In this document: one piece after another, positions 1 to 5,527 of the stretch | How the letters are laid out: each line of letters begins with the position of its first letter | Position numbering within the stretch: position 1 is the first letter of the stretch | Made by a program: the position numbers and the translations under genes | Origin: Planctomycetota bacterium | GTDB lineage: Bacteria > Planctomycetota > Planctomycetia > Planctomycetales > Planctomycetaceae | Direction: 5' to 3' | Assembly (NCBI GenBank): GCA_027622115.1 | Contig: JAQBZS010000466.1 | Coordinates: 1 to 6,200 of the forward strand | DNA length: 6,200 nt | Notes under the pieces: generated by a model | Told to the model about the DNA's origin: nothing | Seen by the model: the letters and a program-made list of their open reading frames with translations, nothing else | Databases searched by the model: none

Positions 1-18
1 GGGTTTAGTGAGGCCTCC

Positions 19-38
19 AAAGGGTCAGACCCCTTTTT
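19..38. repeat. GGGTC/GACCC hairpin repeat
   Basis: AAAGGGT and ACCCCTTT pair around a three-base CAG loop, with one extra C bulged, and a run of T follows on the plus strand. It lies about 10 bases beyond the stop codon of the minus-strand peptidase gene. Read on the plus strand it looks like a short intrinsic terminator, which would serve a gene arriving from the left of the window. On the minus strand the T run is only three bases and less convincing. Very similar hairpins are dispersed in many planctomycete and related genomes, so it may be a REP-like repeat rather than a dedicated terminator. Confidence 0.45.
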
Positions 39-48
39 CAGATAGCTT

Positions 49-2127
49 CTACTTGATGCCTTCAAGACCCACCTGGATCCGGCGCAAGACCGACGGCGGT
101 TTGACTTTGTGATTCAGTGCGATGTTGGCGGCTGCCTTCTTTTCGGCGACCGTCGCTGTGGGGATGCCGTTCAGGGCGTCCAACAAATCTGCAGCCATCA
201 AAGGGCCGAAGACTCCGACGGGCACCGGATCAAGTTCCTTTCGCAGAATCTGCACGGCTTGTTTGCGTGTCTCGATCGCCTGTTCCGGTTGACCGGCCTT
301 GTCGAGAAGATTGGCAACGGCGTTCAGGGCTTCGCCTCGGTCGTATCTGCCAGCGTAATTGAACCAGAACCGAGCGTGAATCAAGGCTTTGTCGAAGACG
401 TCTCGTATTTCGTAGGCCGCTGCTGCCGCCGCATGAACCGCGGCCTGTTGCTTTGGCGACGGGTGCGGAATGGCAGCAAACGCGTCAAGTGCTTTGGCCA
501 GGTCGGCGAGGCTTCGCATTGAGTCCGCACACGTGATGCGTGCTCGTTCAGACGCGGCCAGCGCACGCTGCCTGGCGGTGGAATGCACGTCCGTCAGTGC
601 GGCTTCGAAATACGCAAACGCCTCAGCGTAATTTCGCTGGCGAAACCGCAGCATGCCCATCAGGTTGCTGGCTTCGATCCGATAGAGCGCCGGCGATTGC
701 GCGTTGCTCAAATAGGGGTCCGCAATCGCTTCGGCTGCGGTCGGTTTGCTTTGGTAAACGGACGTGAAACTCTTTCTGAACGCGACGAGCCGGGCAGTGT
801 CCCATTCCAAGCGGACGCTCGTCGGTTTCGAACTGATGAATTCCATTCTGACCCAGGCTCGCAATAGGCCTTTGCCGTACGCGCGTGCCAGGTTGTCGTC
901 GAGCCCGTTGCCGTGTTGGGTGAACGGTGATTCCAGTGTCGCCGCAAAATCGACTCCGTCCTGATACGCGAAGAAGTTCGAAAACGGCATGCCGCCTGTG
1001 GGCGCGGAAGGCCCCGGCTTGGCCATGAGGTCGCGTTCACTCCAGGTGACTGCGGGCGGACGTTCTTCGTCCATCCAGCCGATCAATTCGTCCATGTTGT
1101 TCTTGATGTGCGGCAAGCGGATGCCGGCGAAATAGAAGCCTTGGTGAATGTCCATTCGCAGCGTGGGACAATGAAAGTCGAGTGCCAGTTTGATCTTCTT
1201 GGCCTTCGCAAGTTCCACCATCGAGATGACCGGTGGATAGATCATTCGTTCTTGGCCGTAGTCGCGGTTGTGATCATGCGGACTCCGCCACTTGCCCTGA
1301 TCGCCTTCGGCGACTCCATCGACGTCTACGATCGGCACGGCATACAGCATGTACTTCTTGCGAAAGGCAACACCGGCGAGCGAATCGGACAGGGCTTCCT
1401 CCAGAAAGCCTTCCAGAACGTAACTTGCCAGCGCTTCACACGCGTGATGTCGGGCGCTGACAAGAACCGGAATCGCGTCCGGTCCCGGCTGACCAATGTG
1501 CCACAGTGCGACCGGTCTGCCCTTGCGGCTTTTTGTCAGCATGTCCCGGAACAAATGAGGATTGTCTCCAATTCGCTTGATGAACTCGTCGAGGTTGCTT
1601 TGCAGATAGGGAATCCCAACCGAGAATCGCACCTTCCGATGTTCGGCGGTGAAGTCGTACCAGAACGAATCCGACGGCACCGCTGGTGAATCGCGCCCCA
1701 CGGAACGAAAGCGGGCATGATCATCTCCGAGCCACTTCCACGTCCTGCCCGCGTCGAGACTGATTGCCGGGCCGTTCACGCCGATTTGCGCACCGGCGTT
1801 TTCAGGGAAGACGAAATTCACGCGTCCGGGCTGAGTAACCTCGGCCTCGAAGTTCCAGTAGAACCACTGACGCCCACCGCGCAGATCCGGGGCGATGTGG
1901 ACCGTACGGTCCTCAATCTTGTCCACGACGACATTTCCGCCCGGGAAACTCGCGTTGATTCGGATCGCGGACCCGGGTCGCGGCTCACCATGCAGGCTCG
2001 GAGTCACCGACGCGAAGACCAGCAACAGGCAAGTGACTTTGATCGCTCGTTGGTAGATTTTTGTGTGTTCGGGCTGCGCGATCCCCGTTGGCGACGAGTT
2101 CGGCGTGATGCGGGTTTTTGGCTTCAT
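49..2127 (-). CDS. Exported M14-family zinc carboxypeptidase with TPR-like C-terminal region
   Basis: This is a secreted or periplasmic metallopeptidase expected to remove C-terminal residues from peptides or modified substrates; the true substrate is unknown. Numbered from the ATG at 2127 (692 residues), an N-terminal hydrophobic stretch at about 33-41 looks like a signal peptide behind a long basic leader. A beta-rich pro- or accessory domain follows to about residue 170. The M14 catalytic set is complete: zinc ligands H228 and E231 in HACE, the substrate-binding pair N287-R288 in NRDY, third zinc ligand H319 in DFHCP, and catalytic E399 in ATLESP. Residues from about 470 to the end are alanine-rich and helical with TPR-like segments (for example NYAEAFAYFEAAL and GQPEQAIETRKQAV), perhaps a protein-binding platform. 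The start is uncertain: the frame stays open to a GTG at 2214 (721 residues), with ATGs at 2166 and 2139. I prefer 2127 because GGGA lies just upstream and the extra N-terminal residues look non-coding. Related M14 enzymes include the cytosolic Nna1-like group, but the signal sequence argues for export. Confidence 0.9.
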   Translation of the reverse strand: MKPKTRITPNSSPTGIAQPEHTKIYQRAIKVTCLLLVFASVTPSLHGEPRPGSAIRINASFPGGNVVVDKIEDRTVHIAPDLRGGRQWFYWNFEAEVTQPGRVNFVFPENAGAQIGVNGPAISLDAGRTWKWLGDDHARFRSVGRDSPAVPSDSFWYDFTAEHRKVRFSVGIPYLQSNLDEFIKRIGDNPHLFRDMLTKSRKGRPVALWHIGQPGPDAIPVLVSARHHACEALASYVLEGFLEEALSDSLAGVAFRKKYMLYAVPIVDVDGVAEGDQGKWRSPHDHNRDYGQERMIYPPVISMVELAKAKKIKLALDFHCPTLRMDIHQGFYFAGIRLPHIKNNMDELIGWMDEERPPAVTWSERDLMAKPGPSAPTGGMPFSNFFAYQDGVDFAATLESPFTQHGNGLDDNLARAYGKGLLRAWVRMEFISSKPTSVRLEWDTARLVAFRKSFTSVYQSKPTAAEAIADPYLSNAQSPALYRIEASNLMGMLRFRQRNYAEAFAYFEAALTDVHSTARQRALAASERARITCADSMRSLADLAKALDAFAAIPHPSPKQQAAVHAAAAAAYEIRDVFDKALIHARFWFNYAGRYDRGEALNAVANLLDKAGQPEQAIETRKQAVQILRKELDPVPVGVFGPLMAADLLDALNGIPTATVAEKKAAANIALNHKVKPPSVLRRIQVGLEGIK

Positions 2128-2267
2128 CGGTTGTCCCATTGGTGTTCTTATCTTGGGTGGCCACATGGGTCGATCGGCGCGATCGGTCTCCCCGGCTGAT
2201 TCGACGATCGCCACCCCACCCTCGCAGGTTACAATGCCATCGCCGACAAATCGGCCAAGTCGTTCGC

Positions 2268-2273
2268 TAAAAT
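2268..2273 (+). promoter_or_regulatory. Weak candidate -10 box upstream of the putative selenoprotein gene
   Basis: TAAAAT, five of six matches to the sigma-70 -10 consensus, lies 24 bases before the ATG at 2298. The best upstream partner is CCGACA at 2243-2248 with a 19-base spacer, which is longer than ideal. This is suggestive only. The region is the shared upstream space of two divergent genes, so a control site for both could lie here. Confidence 0.25.
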
Positions 2274-2297
2274 CACGCGAAAACGGAATCAGAATCC

Positions 2298-3599
2298 ATG
2301 AGTAAACCTGAAATTCTCGTAGTTGTCTTCCTATTTACGGTCGGCATTGGTTCGGGTGCGGATCAGGATCAACCGCCGCGAACGCTGCAGTTGTCCGCCG
2401 CACACGCGAAATGTCGCGAGCATGTCCTTCCCAATCTGAGCGAGCAGTCGTATCGCAAGATTCCGTGGCGTGCGTCTGTCTTGCACGGCGTCGTCGACGC
2501 CCAGAAAAACGACATGCCACTCATGATCGTCTTGATGAACGGTCATCCGCTGGGCTGTACCTGAGGCAATGGCGTCACCTCCAGACAGTTGGTCTGGACC
2601 GACCCCACATTGCAGAAACTGTCCCCAATGTTTGTCCCGACTGCTGACCAGATCGAGCGCCCGGGGAAGAGCCTGGAATCGGGTACCAGCTTCGAAAGCC
2701 GCCTGGTCCAAAAGATTAAAAAGCAGTGCAACGATCTGGCGACCTTCCAAGGTGTGTTTGTGGCAACGCCCAACGGCTTGTTGTTGGCCGGTTCACACGA
2801 AGCGGTCCATGATCCGCAGAAAGTCGAACAGCACATGCGCCAGGGTCTGGAGAAATGGGCCAAGCTTCCCGCTGCCGAGCGCCTGTTGAGCAAGGCGGAA
2901 TTCACCAAGGCCGTGGGAGAGTTGGCGGTCGTTGAAGCGAAAAGCCAGTATCCACAAGACGGTCTCGTCTTGAGTGCGATCTGTCGCGACCTGCCTCGCG
3001 GTAACAAACCAGACGCCTCACTCAGCCGGAACGCGTACAACCAAGATTACGCGTGGTTCCGCAAAGCCGAGACGCGTGCTTTCCTGCCGGCACAGCCGAT
3101 CAAAGGTGCCAAACACCAGGTTGCTCGCGAGGTTGTGGAACGGTTGGCCCGCTTCCACTTCGTGGATCTTGTCCGAGGCCACACGTCGTCGTATCCACAA
3201 GAAGCCGTCGAGCGGGCCGAGTTATCGGCCGAGGTGACCGATGTAAACGGCAATCTGATCTCGTTGCGTTTCCAGGGCCGGACTCGAACATCGGAAGTCC
3301 ACGACGGCGTCCACATCGAAGGGAAATGGAACGCGCCGGGTCCAGGAATCCCCAAACTCCAAAAACGAGGCGTCGATGCTGGGCTTGAGGGTCAAGCGGT
3401 TTACGACCTGAAGGCGGAGAAGTTCGTCACCTTCGACCTAATCGCGCTCACGTCACGCTGGGGCGGCAACGCCTACAACGGCCGTCTCAATGACCGCGAC
3501 TTCGGCCCTTCGCCAATGGGCATCGTCCTCGAACTTGCCGGCAACAGCGCAGCCGAGCAAGTCCCACCGCTGTACTTCAGATACTACGGATGGAAGTAG
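2298..3599 (+). CDS. Putative exported thioredoxin-fold selenoprotein (in-frame TGA = Sec89)
   Basis: One frame of 433 residues is broken only by TGA at 2562-2564 (residue 89). Upstream are a signal peptide (hydrophobic residues about 6-18, likely cleavage after SGA) and a segment ending MPLMIVLMNGHPLGCT, which has the form of the first thioredoxin-fold strand leading to a redox site at C87-T88-U89. Reading continues directly as GNGVTSRQLVWTDP, a helix, then FVPTADQI as the next strand. GVFVATPNGLLLAG (about 152-165) resembles the later strands with the Thr-Pro cis-proline loop (157-158). Thus both sides of the TGA are needed to build one domain. Residues about 190-433 form a second, beta-rich region I do not recognise. 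TGA is a normal stop for both genes at 4959-5527, so general UGA reassignment is unlikely. A SECIS-like hairpin follows the TGA. If Sec is not inserted, this is a pseudogene by nonsense mutation, or the downstream part (TTG 2589) is translated alone without its signal peptide and half the fold. The ribosome binding site at 2298 is weak. Function: probably a periplasmic thiol/selenol oxidoreductase. Confidence 0.72.
2562..2613 (+). promoter_or_regulatory. Candidate bacterial SECIS element (UGA plus downstream stem-loop)
   Basis: The TGA at 2562-2564 is followed by a nested hairpin. The apical helix is a perfect 7-bp stem, TCCAGAC (2580-2586) with GTCTGGA (2592-2598), closing a 5-base loop AGTTG (2587-2591). 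Below it lie GTC (2574-2576) with GAC (2601-2603), and an outer helix GCAATG (2566-2571) with CATTGC (2608-2613), separated by small internal loops. Exactly 22 bases lie between the TGA and the apical loop, and G is the second loop base with U next. Bacterial SECIS elements recognised by SelB sit within the coding sequence just after UGA, with a G near the start of a small apical loop. This fits that pattern. Codons inside the stem still encode a plausible helix (TSRQLVW). Pairing was found by eye; no folding energy was computed. Confidence 0.65.
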
Positions 3600-3659
3600 G
3601 AATCGGAACCGCCGGGAACCAGTCCTACGTGGATTCTTCGTCAATCAGAGCGACCTACC

Positions 3660-3665
3660 AGGGGA
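3660..3665 (+). promoter_or_regulatory. Ribosome binding site for the Rpn nuclease gene
   Basis: AGGGGA lies six bases before the ATG at 3672. It fixes this start and argues against the overlapping reading frames in this area. Confidence 0.7.
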
Positions 3666-3671
3666 CGAAGC

Positions 3672-4733
3672 ATGTCGGACGCAAAATCCGAACAGGTTGT
3701 GAATCCGCACGACGCATACGCGACAAGTGTGTTTCGGCAAATCAAAGAGGCTCGGGCGTTTTTTCGAGGGCATTTGCCTGCGGATCTTGGGGCGCTCTTC
3801 GACTGGCGAACGTTGCGCTTGGAGTCCGCGGAATTCATCACGGATGAACTCGGTCGCCAATTCGCCGACTTGCTGTTTTCCGTACGATTGCGTGGCGAAA
3901 TAAGCGACAGACGCATTCGACTTGTCTTCGAGCACAAAAGCGATGTCCGCTACAAGACGCCTCGCCAAATTCACAAATACGTTGCCCGGCAATTTGAAGA
4001 CACGCCGCCGGACGAGCCGTTGCCACCGATCATCACCGTGCTGCTGTTGCAAAGCGGAACCTGGCAACGTTCAACCGAATTCGCGGCGGAATATGGCTTG
4101 GCGGAAGATGTGCTCGCCGTGCTCCGACCGTACCTTGTAAACTTTCGGATGTTCATAATCGAGTTGGGGTCGTTGGTGGAGAACCAGATCCGGGGCACTG
4201 TTGAGGGCCGGTTCGCCTTGGCGGTGCTGAAGTCGGTTGGTGAGAACACGCCGCTCGCTTGGACAGCATTTGAAGACGTCTTGACGGATCTCTGTCAAGA
4301 AGACGGAGAGCGACTGCGGCGTATGCTCACGCGAGCATGGAGCTATCTCAGTAACGTGATCTCGGAAGACCAAAGGGCCGAGGTAAAGTCGAAACTAAAA
4401 TCACTGCCCAAGCAGTTCAAACCGTTGGAGAACACCATGGTGACTTTGCAGCAACACTGGATCGATGAGGGGGTCAAGCAAGGAGTCGCGCAAGGAGTCG
4501 CGCAAGGAGTCGCGCAAGGTGTTGCTCAAGGTGTCAAGCAAGGAAATGAGCAGGGCATGATTCGCACCTTGGATCGAGTGTTGCCGTTGATCTATCCAGA
4601 ATACACCGCGCATGACGATCGACTATCTAAGCTCTCCGCCAAGGACTTGGACAAACTCTTGTCTTTCGTCACTGCACGAAAAAACTGGCAGCAGGTCGAG
4701 AAGCTGCTCAACTCTGGAAGCTCAAACAAGTAG
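3672..4733 (+). CDS. Rpn/YhgA-like PD-(D/E)XK nuclease (recombination-promoting nuclease / Transposase_31 family)
   Basis: This 353-residue protein belongs to the family of PD-(D/E)XK DNA nucleases first annotated as putative transposases (Rpn, PF04754). Members cut DNA, can promote RecA-independent recombination, and in E. coli have been linked to phage defence. The N-terminal hallmark NPHDAYATSVF (11-21) is followed by LFDWRTLRLESAEFITDEL. Catalytic residues visible are D66 in ADLLFS and E87-x-K89 in FEHKS. LPPIITVLLLQSGTW (117-131) is the usual next core segment. Residues 266-293 are a low-complexity run of QGVAQG units encoded by 12-bp tandem repeats, typical of the C-terminal region of this family. 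The start has a good ribosome binding site. It lies 72 bases after the thioredoxin-like gene, but nothing ties them functionally. There are no inverted repeats or second transposition genes, so despite the family name I do not call it a mobile element. A possible internal start at 4437 is listed separately. Confidence 0.9.
   Translation: MSDAKSEQVVNPHDAYATSVFRQIKEARAFFRGHLPADLGALFDWRTLRLESAEFITDELGRQFADLLFSVRLRGEISDRRIRLVFEHKSDVRYKTPRQIHKYVARQFEDTPPDEPLPPIITVLLLQSGTWQRSTEFAAEYGLAEDVLAVLRPYLVNFRMFIIELGSLVENQIRGTVEGRFALAVLKSVGENTPLAWTAFEDVLTDLCQEDGERLRRMLTRAWSYLSNVISEDQRAEVKSKLKSLPKQFKPLENTMVTLQQHWIDEGVKQGVAQGVAQGVAQGVAQGVKQGNEQGMIRTLDRVLPLIYPEYTAHDDRLSKLSAKDLDKLLSFVTARKNWQQVEKLLNSGSSNK
4437..4733 (+). 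CDS. Possible internally translated C-terminal Rpn protein (RpnS-like)
   Basis: Within the Rpn nuclease gene, in the same frame, TTGGAG ends six bases before ATG at 4437 (residue M256 of the full protein), ideal spacing for translation initiation. The product would be 98 residues: a short lead-in, the QGVAQG repeat and the C-terminal helices, without the nuclease core. In E. coli, Rpn genes are reported to make a small C-terminal protein from an internal start that blocks the toxicity of the full-length nuclease. By analogy this could be an intragenic antitoxin. It is inference from a ribosome binding site and family knowledge. GGAG within a coding sequence can also arise by chance. Confidence 0.35.
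   Translation: MVTLQQHWIDEGVKQGVAQGVAQGVAQGVAQGVKQGNEQGMIRTLDRVLPLIYPEYTAHDDRLSKLSAKDLDKLLSFVTARKNWQQVEKLLNSGSSNK
4467..4550 (+). repeat. 12-bp in-frame tandem repeat in the Rpn nuclease gene
   Basis: Three perfect consecutive copies of CAAGGAGTCGCG occupy 4479-4514, with one diverged unit before (4467-4478) and three after (4515-4550: CAAGGTGTTGCT, CAAGGTGTCAAG, CAAGGAAATGAG). Each unit encodes four residues of the QGVA type. The unit is a multiple of three, so gain or loss of copies would keep the frame and change only the length of the C-terminal helix or coil. The perfect copies suggest recent expansion or slippage. Confidence 0.85.
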
Positions 4734-4804
4734 ACCGCAACGATCTTGAAACAAGTGACAGGTCGACGGCCACCAACTTCACGAACGACACGAAAAAGAG
4801 AACC

Positions 4805-4834
4805 CGGCCACCCTTCCGCCGCCACCGCCCTCCG
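4805..4834 (+). repeat. Flanking 30-bp direct repeat, left copy
   Basis: This begins CGGCCACCC and ends CCGCCCTCCG. It matches 5594-5623 at 27 of 30 positions without gaps and in the same orientation. Read in frame from 4803 it encodes GHPSAATALRDEFP before a stop at 4872-4874. The right copy, in the matching phase, encodes GHPCAGTALRHFH. It lies just upstream of the toxin-antitoxin promoter. Confidence 0.6.
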
Positions 4835-4848
4835 CGATGAATTCCCGT

Positions 4849-4877
4849 CTGACTCCATCGACGAATCGATGTAGAAT
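4849..4877 (+). promoter_or_regulatory. Sigma-70-like promoter of the DUF433-DUF5615 operon
   Basis: CTGACT (4849-4854) matches the -35 consensus at four of six positions. TAGAAT (4872-4877) matches the -10 at five of six. The spacer is exactly 17 bases. Transcription would begin about 75 bases before the antitoxin ATG at 4959. There is no competing gene in between. Confidence 0.55.
4856..4871. promoter_or_regulatory. Palindromic candidate operator inside the promoter spacer
   Basis: CATCGA and TCGATG form a perfect 6-bp inverted repeat around CGAA and fill 16 of the 17 bases between the -35 and -10 boxes. A dimeric repressor bound here would block RNA polymerase. Type II antitoxins commonly repress their own promoter in this way, so the DUF433 protein is the natural candidate ligand. 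Binding is inferred. Confidence 0.5.
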
Positions 4878-4947
4878 GCCACCACGAGCGGAATTGCAGT
4901 ATTTGGTTGCCGGCAAACCGCTTTCTTTCTGTCCGACTGGTTACACC

Positions 4948-4953
4948 GAGGAG
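4948..4953 (+). promoter_or_regulatory. Ribosome binding site for the DUF433 antitoxin gene
   Basis: GAGGAG lies five bases before the ATG at 4959. It is the strongest Shine-Dalgarno sequence in the window and fixes the antitoxin start. Strong translation of the antitoxin relative to the downstream toxin is usual in such pairs. Confidence 0.75.
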
Positions 4954-4958
4954 ACGGT

Positions 4959-5180
4959 ATGACAACTGCTGCCCGGATCACAATTGATCCACAAATCTGT
5001 CACGGGAAGCCTTGCATACGCGGGTTGCGATACCCGGTCACGATGATCCTGGAACTGCTGGCTTCCGGCATGCGTCATCGGGACATCCTGGCGGACTACG
5101 CGGACCTTGAAGAGGACGATCTCCGCGCCTGTCTGAGCTACGCCGCCCGCCTGAGTGATGTGAAGGGTGTCGCATTGTGA
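4959..5180 (+). CDS. DUF433-family antitoxin
   Basis: This is a 73-residue protein of the DUF433 family (PF04255), a small winged or helix-turn-helix-like fold that acts as the antitoxin partner of PIN-like toxins. The family signature is complete: ITIDPQICHGKPCIRGLRYPV (8-28), then MILELLASGMRHRDILADYADLEEDDLRACLSYAA. The usual G-T-R of the signature reads G-L-R here, a mild variant. It is expected to bind and neutralise the downstream toxin and probably to bind its own promoter. The gene has a strong ribosome binding site and a promoter with a palindromic operator upstream. Its stop codon overlaps the start of the toxin gene, so the two are translationally coupled. Confidence 0.92.
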   Translation: MTTAARITIDPQICHGKPCIRGLRYPVTMILELLASGMRHRDILADYADLEEDDLRACLSYAARLSDVKGVAL

Positions 5181-5527
5181 TGTGGTTGATCGATGCTCAA
5201 CTGCCCCGGAGACTGGCAGTCCGTCTGAACGACCTCGGGGAGAACGCCCTTCACACCCTCGACCTCGACGAAGGGAACGCCACGACTGACACCGAAATCT
5301 GCCATGCTGACGCGGGCGGTCGTGCCGTCATCTCCAAAGATCGTGACTTCGTCGATTCCTTTCTGGTGACGGGAACTCCGCTGCAACTGCTCTGGGTCCG
5401 AACCGGCAACATCTCGAACGACGTGTTGCTCGCACTGTTCGAATCACTGCTGCCCCGTATCCACGATGCTTTCCAGCAGTCCAGTTGCGTCGAGCTGACG
5501 ACTGAGGGACTCGTCTTGCACGAGTGA
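5177..5527 (+). CDS. DUF5615 PIN-like toxin (putative RNase)
   Basis: This 116-residue protein matches the DUF5615 PIN-like family (PF18480), the regular partner of DUF433 antitoxins and a presumed metal-dependent RNase toxin. The N-terminal strand MMWLIDAQLPRRLAVRL carries the first acidic residue (D6) in the hallmark D-x-x-LP. ATTDTEI (35-41) and VISKDRDF (51-58) supply the further acidic positions (D38/E40, D55, D57). The length is normal for the family and nothing appears broken. The GTG at 5177 overlaps the antitoxin stop by four bases, with AGGG nine bases upstream. The ATG at 5180 (one-base overlap, one residue shorter) is an equally possible start. The RNA target is unknown and toxicity is inferred from the family. 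Confidence 0.9.
   Translation: MMWLIDAQLPRRLAVRLNDLGENALHTLDLDEGNATTDTEICHADAGGRAVISKDRDFVDSFLVTGTPLQLLWVRTGNISNDVLLALFESLLPRIHDAFQQSSCVELTTEGLVLHE

Larger units (their letters stand above)
4734..4958. other. Intergenic region between the Rpn gene and the antitoxin gene
   Basis: This 225-base gap holds the left 30-bp repeat, the toxin-antitoxin promoter and operator, and the ribosome binding site. At 4778-4802 it carries a CACGAACGACACGAA-type segment that resembles a dispersed intergenic repeat of planctomycetes and related phyla. I see no convincing terminator for the Rpn gene. Confidence 0.5.

Noticed and set aside
1108..1689. Plus-strand open frame of 193 codons
   Set aside because: It lies wholly antisense to the M14 peptidase, whose catalytic motifs prove the minus-strand frame. 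Composition is unlike a real protein and no family is recognised.
2171..2185. CGATC-GGCGC-GATCG inverted repeat as an operator
   Set aside because: It is a short arm in sequence rich in CGATCG words and may lie within the peptidase coding sequence. It is not strong enough to list as a feature.
1717..2199. Plus-strand open frame of 160 codons
   Set aside because: It is a shadow of the N-terminal part of the M14 gene, with no ribosome binding site and no recognisable domain.
2562..2564. Genetic-code reassignment of UGA (for example to Trp or Gly)
   Set aside because: Both genes of the toxin-antitoxin pair end naturally at TGA (5178-5180 and 5525-5527), and TGG is used for Trp, so only a local recoding fits.
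2543..3040. Minus-strand open frame of 165 codons
   Set aside because: It is antisense to the thioredoxin-like gene, with biased low-quality composition and no motif.
3600..3671. Terminator after the thioredoxin-like gene
   Set aside because: Only weak GGAACC/GGGAACC similarity and no stable hairpin with a T run were found.
3672..4733. Rpn gene as an active transposon
   Set aside because: No terminal inverted repeats, target-site duplication or partner genes are seen. The family is a PD-(D/E)XK nuclease despite the historical transposase name.
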